This document shows, in pieces, positions 41,170 to 49,993 of a stretch of DNA of 64,000 bases. Position 1 is the stretch's first letter. Each line of letters begins with the position of its first letter. The stretch lies in NCBI RefSeq assembly GCF_001513955.1, contig NZ_KQ948147.1:444532-508531 (forward strand). Reading direction: 5' to 3'. The translations under genes were made by a program, and so were the position numbers. The notes beneath the pieces are model-generated. The model searched no databases, was not told the origin of the DNA, and saw only the letters and a list, made by a program, of their open reading frames with translations. The stretch comes from Streptomyces pseudovenezuelae (lineage in GTDB: Bacteria; Actinomycetota; Actinomycetes; Streptomycetales; Streptomycetaceae).

Positions 41170-42120
41170 ATGCACACCGACCTCGTGGCCGCGCTCGACA
41201 TCGGCGGCACCAAGATCGCCGGAGCGCTGGTGGACGGCCACGGCCGGATCCTGCTCCGCGCACAGCGCGCCACGCCGGCGCAGGAGGACGGCGAGAGCGT
41301 GATGCGTGCCGTCGAGGAGACCCTCGGCGAGCTCACGGACTCGCCGCTGTGGGGGCGCGCAGGCGCCCTCGGCATCGGCAGCGCGGGCCCGGTGGACGCC
41401 TCCACCGGCACCGTGAGCCCGGTGAACGTGCCGGGCTGGCGCGACTATCCGCTGGTCCGCAGGGTCCGGGAGGCGGCCGGCGGGCTGCCCGTGGAGCTCA
41501 TCGGCGACGGGGTGGCCATCACGGCGGCGGAGCACTGGCAGGGCGCCGCGCGCGGGCACGACAACGCGCTGTGCATGGTCGTGTCGACCGGGGTCGGCGG
41601 CGGTCTGGTGCTCAACGGTCAGCTGCACGCGGGGCCCACCGGCAACGCCGGTCACATCGGGCACATCAGCGTCGACCTCGACGGCGACCCGTGCCCGTGC
41701 GGCGCCCGCGGCTGTGTGGAGCGCATAGCCAGCGGTCCGAACATAGCCCGCCGCGCGCTGTTGAACGGCTGGCGGCCCGGTCCCGACGGCGACACCTCCG
41801 CGGCCGCCGTGGCCGACGCGGCCCGGGCCGGCGATCCGGTCGCCGTGGCCTCCTTCGCCCGGGCGGCCCAGGCGCTGGCCGCCGGTATCGCGGCCACCGC
41901 GACCCTCGTGGAGATCGACATCGCGGTCATCGGCGGCGGGGTCGGCAAGGCGGGCGACGTCCTCTTCGAACCCCTGCGCAAGGCGCTGGCCGACTACGCG
42001 ACCCTCTCCTTCGTCCAGCGCCTGACGATCGTGCCCGCTCAGATGGGCACGGACGCCGGGCTGGTCGGAGCGGCCGCGGCGGCGCTGGCGAAGCGGACCG
42101 ACACGGCCGCGGTGGTCTGA
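41170..42120 (+). CDS. ROK family sugar kinase
   Basis: This 316-residue ROK protein should phosphorylate glucose, N-acetylglucosamine or N-acetylmannosamine. AALDIGGTKIAGALVDGHG is the ATP phosphate-1 site, STGVGGGLVLNGQLHAG the second, GNAGHIGHISV holds the conserved His, and CPCGARGCVERIASGPNIA carries the zinc-binding cysteines (C-x-C-G-x-x-G-C). No HTH is at the N-terminus, so it is an enzyme and not a repressor. It is divergent from the LacI regulator. A 28-base palindromic terminator follows. Confidence 0.94.
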   Translation: MHTDLVAALDIGGTKIAGALVDGHGRILLRAQRATPAQEDGESVMRAVEETLGELTDSPLWGRAGALGIGSAGPVDASTGTVSPVNVPGWRDYPLVRRVREAAGGLPVELIGDGVAITAAEHWQGAARGHDNALCMVVSTGVGGGLVLNGQLHAGPTGNAGHIGHISVDLDGDPCPCGARGCVERIASGPNIARRALLNGWRPGPDGDTSAAAVADAARAGDPVAVASFARAAQALAAGIAATATLVEIDIAVIGGGVGKAGDVLFEPLRKALADYATLSFVQRLTIVPAQMGTDAGLVGAAAAALAKRTDTAAVV

Positions 42121-42157
42121 CGACCACCGGCCGACAGATGCGAGAGAAACGTTCACC

Positions 42158-42185
42158 CGGCGGCCGGGTCCGGACCCGGCCGCCG
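42158..42185. terminator. 28-base perfect palindrome
   Basis: CGGCGGCCGGGTCC and GGACCCGGCCGCCG are 14-base arms with no spacer, between the convergent ROK and alpha-galactosidase genes. A bidirectional terminator is the simplest reading. Confidence 0.75.
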
Positions 42186-42202
42186 CGTGCGGACGGCGGT
42201 TC

Positions 42203-44221
42203 TCAGCAGCTCAACTGCGCGTCGCCCCAGTCGGCGTGGTCCGAGTCGATGCCGTCGCCGCCGTCGGTGGCGACCAGCCGGACCACCCGGGCGCCGGTGA
42301 CGTCCGCGGTGAGCGGCTGGGCCGGCATGGCGTTGGTCAGGACCCCGGTGGACGCCACCTTGGTGCCGTCCGCCCACACCTCGAAGGCGACCGTGCCGTT
42401 CGCACCCTTCTCGTCGTCCACGCCGACCTGCGCGGTCACGGTCTCGCAGGCCGCGCCCGTGTAGTACTCGACCGAGCTCTCCGCGTGCACCCCGAGGCCC
42501 TTGGCGTACACCACCCCGCCGATGGTGATCGGATGACCGTCGCCCGCGGCGGCCTCCCCGTTGCTGGTGTTGCGTTCGACGGGGCCGTAGCCGTTGGCGG
42601 CCGACAGCCACGGCAGATCGCCGAGGCCGGAGGTGCCCGAGGGCGGCGGCACCACCACGGTCGCGGTGAAGGCCAGGGTGCTGTCGACCCGGACACCGGC
42701 CGGTGAGCGGTGACTCGCCTTGAGCGTGAGGTCGTACGACCCGGTCGGCGTCCCCTGAGGGGCGGTGACCGACCACCTGGTGCGCAGCGCACGGCCCGTG
42801 GGCAGGGCCGCGGCGGAGGCCGGCGAGGCCGCCTTCACGGCCCAGCCCTCGGGGCCGGACAGCCGTACGGAGACCTGCCGGGCCGTGGTGCGTCCCAGGT
42901 CGGTGACCGCGGTCGTCAGTACGGCAGGTGTGCCCGCCTGGATCAACGGGCTGCCGTCCAGGCCGAGTTCGACGGCGGGCGGGTACTTCTGCCACCCGCG
43001 GTCGGCGCTGATCCGCAGGAGCACCGTGCCGTGCGCCGGGACGGTCGCCGAGATCGCGCCCGCGGTGTTGTAGCTCCGGTGCTGCCACAGGTCCCGCAGC
43101 GTGTACGCGCGGGCGCCGGGCAGGCCCACGGCCGCGGCGGTGGTGGCGATGCGCTGAGGGCTGCCCGACTCGTTGAACAGGGCGACCGTACGGCTGCCGT
43201 CCTTCATCTCCTTGGCGACCACCCAGCGCCCGCCCTCGGAGGAGAGCACGCTGCCCTGCTTGCCCAGCGGGTCCTGGTCGACGGCGATGACCTCCTTGTT
43301 CGCGAGGATCTCGAAGGTCTGCGGGGAGGCCGAGCGCAGGTCGCTACCGATGAGCAGGGGCGCGGCCATGACCGACCACATCGAGAAGTGCGAGCGGTAC
43401 TCGGTGTCCGTCATGCCGCCGTTGCCGACCTCCAGCATGTCGGGGTCGTTCCAGTGGCCGGGACCGGCGTGGGGCGCCAGCGGCAGGTTCTGCTTGAGGA
43501 TCGAGAGCATCGAGCCCCAGGTGTCGCTGATGTCGCCGGTGGTGCGCCACAGGTGCCCGACGTCCGCCGCCCACTCCCAGGGCTTGTTCTGGCCCCATTC
43601 GCAGATGCTGTAGACGATGGGTCTGCCGGTCGCCCTGAGGGCGTCGCGCATGGTCGTGTAGCGCAGCTTCGCGTCCACGCCCTGGTTGTTGCAGTTGTCG
43701 TACTTCAGGTAGTCGACGCCCCAGTCGGCGAACTGCCGGGCGTCGCTGTACTCGTGGCCCAGCGCGCCGGGGAAGCCGGTGCTGTCGCACGTCCTGGTGC
43801 CCGCGCTGGTGTAGATGCCGAGCTTGAGGCCCTTGGAGTGCACATAGTCGGCGACGGCCTTGATCCCGTGGGGGAAGCGGACCGGGTCCGGGACGAGTTG
43901 GCCGTCGGCGTCCCGGTTCGGCAGGGCCCAGCAGTCGTCGAGATTGACGTACTGGTACCCGGCGTCCTTGAGGCCCTTGTCGACGAAGATGTCCGCGATC
44001 CCCTTGACCATGGACTCGTTGAACTCCGCGCGGCAGTGGGTGGAGTTCCAGTTGTTGAAGCCCATGGGCGGGGTGAGGGCCAGGCCGTCGGCCAGGGCGG
44101 GTGAGCCCGTGCCCTCCTCGCCCGCGACGGCGGGAGCCGCCCCGGGCACCGCGAACGCCAGCACCGTGAGTGCGGCGACCATCCTTCGGCGGGTCGTGCG
44201 GGTGTGAAGGTGACGCGTCAT
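42203..44221 (-). CDS. Secreted alpha-galactosidase, GH27 with C-terminal NPCBM
   Basis: This 672-residue secreted enzyme should release terminal alpha-galactose from galactomannan or raffinose-type sugars. A signal peptide with arginines (TTRRRMVAALTVLAFAVPGA) ends near residue 34. The GH27 barrel has TPPMGFNNWNS near 50, GYQYVNLDDCW, YLKYDNCNNQG near 174 (nucleophile Asp) and TTGDISDTWGS near 230 (acid/base Asp). A beta-rich middle and an Ig-like part (PAVLTTAVTDLGRTTARQV) are followed by a C-terminal NPCBM domain (about 535-672) with YAKGLGVHAESSVEYY and VVRLVATDGGDGIDSDHADW. Its upstream region holds an operator-like dyad. Confidence 0.95.
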   Translation of the reverse strand: MTRHLHTRTTRRRMVAALTVLAFAVPGAAPAVAGEEGTGSPALADGLALTPPMGFNNWNSTHCRAEFNESMVKGIADIFVDKGLKDAGYQYVNLDDCWALPNRDADGQLVPDPVRFPHGIKAVADYVHSKGLKLGIYTSAGTRTCDSTGFPGALGHEYSDARQFADWGVDYLKYDNCNNQGVDAKLRYTTMRDALRATGRPIVYSICEWGQNKPWEWAADVGHLWRTTGDISDTWGSMLSILKQNLPLAPHAGPGHWNDPDMLEVGNGGMTDTEYRSHFSMWSVMAAPLLIGSDLRSASPQTFEILANKEVIAVDQDPLGKQGSVLSSEGGRWVVAKEMKDGSRTVALFNESGSPQRIATTAAAVGLPGARAYTLRDLWQHRSYNTAGAISATVPAHGTVLLRISADRGWQKYPPAVELGLDGSPLIQAGTPAVLTTAVTDLGRTTARQVSVRLSGPEGWAVKAASPASAAALPTGRALRTRWSVTAPQGTPTGSYDLTLKASHRSPAGVRVDSTLAFTATVVVPPPSGTSGLGDLPWLSAANGYGPVERNTSNGEAAAGDGHPITIGGVVYAKGLGVHAESSVEYYTGAACETVTAQVGVDDEKGANGTVAFEVWADGTKVASTGVLTNAMPAQPLTADVTGARVVRLVATDGGDGIDSDHADWGDAQLSC

Positions 44222-44250
44222 TACGTTCCTCCGAAACCAGCGGAAGGGGG

Positions 44251-44296
44251 TGATGACGTCGACATGTACGCGTCATCATGTGAGCGTTTACGTTAG
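44251..44296 (-). promoter_or_regulatory. Dyad upstream of the alpha-galactosidase
   Basis: TGATGACG (44251-44258) and CGTCATCA (44271-44278) are perfect 8-bp arms flanking an ACATGT-centred spacer. About 30 bases before the ATG, they are well placed to block transcription. A further GAGCGTTTACGTTAG (44282-44296) is LacI-like. Confidence 0.5.
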
Positions 44297-44375
44297 ATCG
44301 TGTTGGACTGTGGTGGAAGAGAGCGGCACGCACAAGGCAGCGTGACCCATTCCGTCCGGTGCCGTTGATCAGGCC

Positions 44376-44570
44376 ATGAAGAAGCGCAGCATGCTCGCCA
44401 TCGCCTCCCTCGCCACCGGCTTCGTCGTCGCGGCGGTCACTCCCTCGCACGCCCTGGGCGAGGACCTCGACCACCTCGACGTCGACAAGACCCTCAGCTC
44501 CCTCGATCACACCGTCGCCGGTGAGAGCCTGGAGGGCCTGGACGGGACCGCCCTCGGACAGGACGGCTGA
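44376..44570 (+). CDS. Small secreted protein (64 aa), unrecognised
   Basis: A 64-residue protein starts MKKRSMLAIASLATGFVVAA, a signal peptide cut near residue 26 (SHA/LGED). The mature part is a short acidic peptide with repeated LDHLD/LDH/LDG motifs. A very strong hairpin terminator follows, so this is a single-gene transcript. ATG 44376 has only AGG nearby as ribosome site. Such tiny exported acidic peptides are often species-specific. Confidence 0.7.
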   Translation: MKKRSMLAIASLATGFVVAAVTPSHALGEDLDHLDVDKTLSSLDHTVAGESLEGLDGTALGQDG

Positions 44571-44593
44571 CGGGAACCGCGGATCGGCGCGAT

Positions 44594-44632
44594 CGGCACC
44601 GGGGCCCCTCGTCCGGAGGGGCCCCGGTGCCG
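44594..44632. terminator. 17-bp perfect hairpin terminator
   Basis: CGGCACCGGGGCCCCTC (44594-44610) pairs with GAGGGGCCCCGGTGCCG (44616-44632) around a five-base loop; no mismatch. It ends the small secreted protein gene. Confidence 0.88.
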
Positions 44633-44718
44633 TGTTCGTGCACCCTCATCTGCGGCTGGTTTCCGTGGCAGGGTGGAACGGGCAAGCCACAGGGGGCCAA
44701 ACAGAAGAGGGGGAGTCC

Positions 44719-45759
44719 GTGATCGTCTGGATCAACGGCGCGTTCGGTGCGGGGAAGACCACCGCCGCACGGGAACTGATCGAACTGATCCCGAACAGCA
44801 CGCTCTTCGACCCCGAGGACATCGGCGCGGCGGTCGTGCGTCTGTTGCCGCCCAAGCACCTCGCCGAGGTCGGCGACTTCCAGGACCTGCCGATCTGGCG
44901 CCGCCTGGTCATCGACACGGCGGCCGCGATGCTCGCCGAGCTCGGCGGGACGCTCGTGGTCCCGATGACCCTGCTGCGCCAGGAGTACCGCGACGAGATC
45001 TTCGGCGGCCTCGCCGCTCGCCGGATCGCCGTCCACCACATTCTCCTCGCTCCGGCGGAAACGATCCTGCGTGAGCGAATAGCCGGGCGGGAGACCCCGC
45101 CGACCCTGCCGCTCGGCGAGATGGGGCAGGGGCACTGGGCCTATGACCGCATCGAGCCCTACCGGGCCGCCCTCGCCTCCTGGCTCGCCGCCGACGCGCA
45201 CCTGATCGACACCGGTGCGCTCACCCCGTACGAGACGGCCGCCCGCATCGCCGAGGACCTCGGCGCCGGGACGGTGCCCGTGTGCGACATCGTGCAGACG
45301 CCCGAGCCCACCGCGGAGACCGTGGCCGCCGGGGTCCTCCTCTTCGACGAGCAGGACCGCGTGCTGCTCGTGGACCCCACCTACAAGGCGGGCTGGGAGT
45401 TCCCGGGTGGTGTCGTGGAGTCCGGCGAGGCGCCCGCGCGGGCCGGGATGCGCGAGGTCGCCGAGGAGACCGGCATCCGGCTGGACGACGTACCGCGTCT
45501 GCTCGTCGTCGACTGGGAGCCGCCCGCCCCGCCCGGATACGGCGGACTGCGCCTGCTCTTCGACGGCGGGCGGCTCGACTCCACCCGGGCGCAGGCCGTT
45601 CTGCTGCCGGGCCCCGAACTGCGCGGCTGGTGTTTCGCCAGCGAGGAGGAGGCCGCGGAACTGCTGCCGCCGGTGCGCTACGAGCGGTTGAGGTGGGCGC
45701 TGCGGGCCCGGGAGCGCGGGGCGGCGCTGTACCTGGAAGCCGGAATCCCGATCGGCTGA
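44719..45759 (+). CDS. P-loop kinase fused to a Nudix hydrolase
   Basis: This 346-residue protein has two parts. The N-terminal part (about 1-185) is a P-loop kinase-type domain with Walker A WINGAFGAGKTTAARELIE and a helical lid (RERIAGRETPPTLPLGEMG), akin to shikimate/AAA kinases. The C-terminal part (about 195-346) is a Nudix domain with GGVVESGEAPARAGMREVAEETGI matching G-x5-E-x7-RE-x2-EE-x-G. The fusion may sanitise or interconvert nucleotides or NDP-sugars. GTG at 44719 lies just after GGGGGAG. A 15-bp terminator follows. Confidence 0.85.
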   Translation: MIVWINGAFGAGKTTAARELIELIPNSTLFDPEDIGAAVVRLLPPKHLAEVGDFQDLPIWRRLVIDTAAAMLAELGGTLVVPMTLLRQEYRDEIFGGLAARRIAVHHILLAPAETILRERIAGRETPPTLPLGEMGQGHWAYDRIEPYRAALASWLAADAHLIDTGALTPYETAARIAEDLGAGTVPVCDIVQTPEPTAETVAAGVLLFDEQDRVLLVDPTYKAGWEFPGGVVESGEAPARAGMREVAEETGIRLDDVPRLLVVDWEPPAPPGYGGLRLLFDGGRLDSTRAQAVLLPGPELRGWCFASEEEAAELLPPVRYERLRWALRARERGAALYLEAGIPIG

Positions 45760-45767
45760 GACCGCGT

Positions 45768-45802
45768 GAGGCCCCGTCGGCGTGCACCGCCGACGGGGCC
45801 TC
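45768..45802. terminator. 15-bp perfect hairpin terminator
   Basis: GAGGCCCCGTCGGCG (45768-45782) pairs with CGCCGACGGGGCCTC (45788-45802), loop TGCAC. It ends the kinase-Nudix gene transcript. Confidence 0.85.
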
Positions 45803-46125
45803 GTCATGTTCGAGGCATGTTCGGTTCAGGCAAGTGGAGGGCGAGAACCCGCCAAGGGAATCGTCGCGGTACCTCCATGTCAGAGCTAACGAAACGTCCC
45901 GCCCTCGTCAACCTTTGGCAAGGAGCGCAAACAATCCCCTTTCCGGTCATTTTCCGCCTTGACCGGCTTCTCGGCGTGTTGCGACAGTCCGCTCAGTCTC
46001 ACGGCGCCGACAACGGCCGGCGACCGCAGCCTTTTTCCCAGGAACAGCCCCATGACGAGACCCCGTCCGTCGGCCTCGGCGACAACCCCCCGCCGGCCCC
46101 AGCACATACCCGGGACGTCCGCACG
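45803..46125 (+). promoter_or_regulatory. Promoter and long leader of the ABC-transporter operon
   Basis: This 323-base gap holds TTGACC (45959-45964) and GACAGT (45983-45988), 18 bases apart, a plausible promoter. The leader to the first permease would be about 130 bases. I see no leader peptide or riboswitch that I can name, and no frame with good codon use. Confidence 0.4.
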
Positions 46126-47154
46126 ATGACGACGCAACAGCAGCCGATGCCCGCCGACACCGGCACCACGCACACCGGTGAACCGTCGCCGGACCCGCGG
46201 AGCGACGGCACGGTCATCACCGGTCGCTCACCCGCCCGGATGGCCTGGCGACGCATCAGACGGGACAAGGTCACCCTCGCCGCCTTCGTGATCACCGTGC
46301 TCTTCATCCTGATCGCGCTGCTGGCCCCGGTCCTGACGGCGATCACCGGCTGGGGGCCGATCACCCCCGACGGCAGGGCGATCGACCCGGACACCGGCAA
46401 CTTCCCGCGTGGGGCGCTGGGCGGCGTCAGCCTCACCCACCTGCTGGGGGTCGAACCGGGCACCGGCTTCGACCTGTTCGCCCGGATCGTGTACGGCCTG
46501 CGCACCTCGCTGTTCGTCGGCTTCGCCTCGGCCGTGCTGTCCACCGTCGTGGGTGTCGTGGCCGGCCTCGCGGCGGGGTACTCCGGCGGCTGGGTCGACT
46601 CCGTGCTGTCGCGGATCATGGACGTGATGCTGGCCTTCCCGCAGCTGCTGTTCATCATCGCGCTGACCCCGGTCATCCAGAACGCGATGCAGACGAACAG
46701 CCACGGCGGCACCGACGAGAACCTGCGGCTGCTGGTCCTCGTCCTGAACATCGCGGTGTTCGCCTGGGCCTACACCGCCCGGCTGGTGCGCGGGCAGGTC
46801 CTGTCGCTGCGCGAACGGGAGTTCGTCGACGCGGCGCGGATCATGAGCGCCGGGCGATGGCACATCCTCCTGCGCCAACTGCTGCCGAACCTGTGGGCGC
46901 CGGTCCTGATCTCCTTCGCGCTGGCCGTCCCGCAGAACATCACCACCGAGGCGGCCCTGTCCTACCTCGGCGTGGGCGTCATCCCGCCCAACCCGGACTG
47001 GGGGGCGCTGCTCTCGGACGCCTCCCAGTTCTTCCTCCAGGACCCCACGTACCTGTTCGTCCCCGGAGTCCTGCTGCTGTTGCTCGTCCTGGCGCTGAAC
47101 CTCCTCGGCGACGGCGTCCGGGACGCCCTCGATCCCCGCGCGGCCCGCGGCTGA
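46126..47154 (+). CDS. ABC transporter permease, DppC/OppC type
   Basis: This 342-residue inner-membrane permease has a long hydrophilic N-terminus (about 45 residues), a first helix (LAAFVITVLFILIALLAPVL) and a core with FVGFASAVLSTVVGVVAGLAAGY and ARIMSAGRWHILLRQLLPN (EAA-type loop that contacts the ATPase) and EAALSYLGVGVIPPNPDWG. It is the first gene of a five-gene peptide/nickel-type importer operon: permease C, binding protein, permease B, two ATPases. ATG 46126 is chosen because upstream codons are poor; a long open frame continues upstream but reads as non-coding. Confidence 0.93.
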   Translation: MTTQQQPMPADTGTTHTGEPSPDPRSDGTVITGRSPARMAWRRIRRDKVTLAAFVITVLFILIALLAPVLTAITGWGPITPDGRAIDPDTGNFPRGALGGVSLTHLLGVEPGTGFDLFARIVYGLRTSLFVGFASAVLSTVVGVVAGLAAGYSGGWVDSVLSRIMDVMLAFPQLLFIIALTPVIQNAMQTNSHGGTDENLRLLVLVLNIAVFAWAYTARLVRGQVLSLREREFVDAARIMSAGRWHILLRQLLPNLWAPVLISFALAVPQNITTEAALSYLGVGVIPPNPDWGALLSDASQFFLQDPTYLFVPGVLLLLLVLALNLLGDGVRDALDPRAARG

Positions 47155-47233
47155 CGCGGTCCCCTCAACACCGGCGCGCGCGGCCTCACTTGAGCCGCCG
47201 TCACCGATCCGTACCAGAACGGAGTGTTACCTC

Positions 47234-48901
47234 ATGACGCGCAGAAGGCGCTCGATCGCGCTCGCGGCCACCGCCGTGGCGATCGCCCTGGGGGCCACCG
47301 CATGCGGGGGCTCCTCCAGCACCACCGGCAGCGGCTCGCCGACCAAGGGCGGCACCCTGACCGTCCTCGACCACGCCGACTTCGACCACCTCGATCCGCA
47401 ACGCGTCTACACGACCGAGGGTTCGAGCATGGACCAGGAGTTGGTGCGCACCCTGACCGGGTGGGACGAGACGGGCTCCCGGCCCAGACTCGTCGGCGAC
47501 CTCGCCACCGACACCGGGACGCCCAGCAAGGGCGACACCGTGTGGACCTTCCACCTGCGCAAGGGCGTCACCTGGCAGGACGGCACCGCGGTCACCGCGC
47601 AGGACGTCAAGTACGGCGTCGAGCGGACCTTCTCGCCCGACATCAACGGCGGCCCCCCGTACGCCAGTCAGTGGCTGGTCGGCGGCTCCTCCTACAAGGG
47701 GCCCTACTCGGGCAAGGAACTCGCCTCCGTCCGGACACCGGACGCGTCGACGATCGTGTTCCATCTGGACCAGCCCGTCGCGGACTTCAACCAGACGACC
47801 GCCATGCCCGGCTGGTCGGCGGTGCCCAAAGCGCACGACACCGGCTCCACGTACGACACCCATGTCTGGTCCGACGGGCCGTACATGATCAAGTCGTACA
47901 CCAAGAACAAGGAGCTCGTCCTCGTCAGGAACACCGCCTGGAAACAGTCGACCGACCCGATCCGGCAGCAGAACGTCGACGAGATCGACGTGAAGCTCGG
48001 TCAGGACCAGTCTGCGATCGACCAGCAGATCAAGTCCGACGCCGGCACCGCCCAGACCTCGATCATGCAGTGGCCGATCGCGGGCTCCGACCTGACGACG
48101 ATCTCCAGCGACCCGTCCCTGAAGTCGCGCCTCTACGACATCCCGGCCCCGGGCATCAACTACCTGGCGATCAACACCACCCGGGTCAAGGACCTGAAGG
48201 TCCGTCAGGCCATCGAGGACGCGATCGACAAGACCACCGTCCGCGGCGCGTTCGGCGGCTCCGCGTACGGCGACTACGCGAGCACCATGCTCAGCCCCGG
48301 CATCGGCGGCCAGCGGAAGTTCAACCTCTACAGCACCGACCCCGCGGGCGACCTCACCAAGGCCCGGGCCCTGATGAAGCAGGCCGGGAACCCCAGGCTC
48401 ACCATGTCGCTGGCGGTCGAGAACACCACCACCGAGGAGCACTTCGCCGACGCCGTGAAGACCTCGCTCGGCAGGATCGGCATCACGGTGAACATCACGC
48501 CGATCGACGCGGCGAACTACTTCAGCACCGTCGACAACGTGAAGAACCAGTACGACCTGACCTGGGTGGACTGGATCGCGGACTGGCCCAACGCCTCCAC
48601 CGTGCTGCCCGTGCTGTTCGACGGACGCCAGATCGCCAAACTGCCCCAGTCCAACCAGGACCTGTCGTACCTCGACGACCCCGCGGTCAACGCGCAGATC
48701 GACAAGATCGCCAAGATGACCGACGTCAAGCAGGCCGACGCCGCCTACGGCGCCCTGGACGAGCAGATCATGAAGGACGCCGCCGTGGTCCCGCTGATGT
48801 ACATGAAGTTCAGCGAACTGGCCGGCTCCAAGGTCGGCGGGGTCATCCCGGACCCCATCCTCGCCGAGCCCAGCCTGGTCCACGCCTACGTCAAGAGCTG
48901 A
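47234..48901 (+). CDS. ABC transporter substrate-binding lipoprotein (SBP_bac_5)
   Basis: This 555-residue lipoprotein has the signal TAVAIALGATACGGSSS (lipobox Cys near residue 24). The mature domain is cluster C type with TLTVLDHADFDHLDPQ, LVGDLATDTGTPSKGDTVWTFHLRKGVTWQDGTAVTAQDVKYGVER and a final lobe ending in IPDPILAEPSLVHAY. It captures oligopeptides or similar ligands. The ribosome site GGAG lies 9 bases before the ATG. The stem-loop after the gene would let it be made in excess over the permease downstream. Confidence 0.95.
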   Translation: MTRRRRSIALAATAVAIALGATACGGSSSTTGSGSPTKGGTLTVLDHADFDHLDPQRVYTTEGSSMDQELVRTLTGWDETGSRPRLVGDLATDTGTPSKGDTVWTFHLRKGVTWQDGTAVTAQDVKYGVERTFSPDINGGPPYASQWLVGGSSYKGPYSGKELASVRTPDASTIVFHLDQPVADFNQTTAMPGWSAVPKAHDTGSTYDTHVWSDGPYMIKSYTKNKELVLVRNTAWKQSTDPIRQQNVDEIDVKLGQDQSAIDQQIKSDAGTAQTSIMQWPIAGSDLTTISSDPSLKSRLYDIPAPGINYLAINTTRVKDLKVRQAIEDAIDKTTVRGAFGGSAYGDYASTMLSPGIGGQRKFNLYSTDPAGDLTKARALMKQAGNPRLTMSLAVENTTTEEHFADAVKTSLGRIGITVNITPIDAANYFSTVDNVKNQYDLTWVDWIADWPNASTVLPVLFDGRQIAKLPQSNQDLSYLDDPAVNAQIDKIAKMTDVKQADAAYGALDEQIMKDAAVVPLMYMKFSELAGSKVGGVIPDPILAEPSLVHAYVKS

Positions 48902-48915
48902 CGCAGCCTTCCCCG

Positions 48916-48943
48916 GCCCGCCGGCGGTCCCCGGCCGGCGGGC
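48916..48943 (+). other. Intercistronic stem-loop after the binding-protein gene
   Basis: GCCCGCCGGC (48916-48925) pairs perfectly with GCCGGCGGGC (48934-48943). It lies within the operon between the binding protein and permease B, where such structures usually protect the upstream message and lower downstream expression. Confidence 0.6.
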
Positions 48944-48973
48944 ACCCCCTCTCACGTCAGGGTCCAGCACGAC

Positions 48974-49966
48974 ATGCTTCGTTACCTCATCCGGCGCCTG
49001 CTGGCAGCGGCCGCGATCCTGCTGGTGATCACCGTGATCACCTTCGTGATCTTCTTCGCGCTGCCGTCCGACCCCGCGCTCCTGGCCTGCGGCAAGACCT
49101 GCTCGCCCTCCCGGCTGGCCGAGATCAAGCATTCGCTCGGGCTCGACCAGAGCTTCCTCACCCAGTTCTGGGAGTTCTTCAAGGGACTCTTGGCGGGCCG
49201 AGACTTCGGCGACCAGAGCGTGCGCGTGCACTGCGGCGCGCCCTGCCTCGGCATCTCCTTCCAGACCGACACCCCCGTCCTCAGCACCCTGCTGGGCGAC
49301 TTCCCCGCGGACCTGTCGCTGGGCCTCGGCGCCGCGGTGTTCTTCCTGATCCTGGGCGTCGGCCTCGGCACGCTCGCCGCGGTCCGCCGGGGCAGGGCGG
49401 CCGACAAGGCGGCGGTCGGACTCGCCCTGCTCGGCGTCTCCGTGCAGATCTACTTCGTCGGCCTGCTGCTGCTCTACCTGTTCGTCGACAAGTGGCAGAT
49501 CCTGCCCGCCTCCGGCTACACCCCGATCACCCAGGACCCGTCCGCGTGGTTCCAGGGCCTGATCCTGCCGTGGGCCACCCTGGTCATCGTCTATCTCGCC
49601 CTGTACACCCGGCTCACCCGTTCCTCCATGCTGGAGGTCTTCGCCGAGGACTACATGCGCACCGCGCGGGCCAAGGGGCTGTCCGCCGTCAAGGTCGTCC
49701 TCAAGCACGGCCTGCGGGCCGCGATCACCCCGATCATCACCATCTTCGGCATGGACGTCGGCTCGCTGATCGGCGGCTCCGCGGTCATCACCGAGTCGGT
49801 GTTCGGCATCAACGGCATCGGCAAACTCGCGGTCGACTCGGTGCAGAACTCCGACCTGCCGGTCATCCTCGGCACCACGCTCTTCACGGCCACCTTCGTC
49901 GTGCTCGCCAACGTGGTCGTCGACGTGGTCTACGGCCTCGTCGACCCGCGTGTCCGCCTCGCCTGA
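48974..49966 (+). CDS. ABC transporter permease, DppB/OppB type
   Basis: This 330-residue permease has MLRYLIRRLLAAAAILLVIT as first helix, a long extracytoplasmic loop with two Cys (ACGKTC and HCGAPC), and the C-terminal core LTRSSMLEVFAEDYMRTARAKGLSAVKVVLKHGLRAA with the EAA loop. It pairs with the DppC-type permease. The cysteines are unusual and might form a disulfide pair in the loop. Confidence 0.93.
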   Translation: MLRYLIRRLLAAAAILLVITVITFVIFFALPSDPALLACGKTCSPSRLAEIKHSLGLDQSFLTQFWEFFKGLLAGRDFGDQSVRVHCGAPCLGISFQTDTPVLSTLLGDFPADLSLGLGAAVFFLILGVGLGTLAAVRRGRAADKAAVGLALLGVSVQIYFVGLLLLYLFVDKWQILPASGYTPITQDPSAWFQGLILPWATLVIVYLALYTRLTRSSMLEVFAEDYMRTARAKGLSAVKVVLKHGLRAAITPIITIFGMDVGSLIGGSAVITESVFGINGIGKLAVDSVQNSDLPVILGTTLFTATFVVLANVVVDVVYGLVDPRVRLA

Positions 49967-49993
49967 GCCCTCTCACCGCAGCAAGGAAACCCC

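Noticed and set aside
42158..42185. 28-base perfect palindrome as a regulator site
   Set aside because: It lies between the ends of convergent genes, far from starts, so a terminator is the simpler reading.
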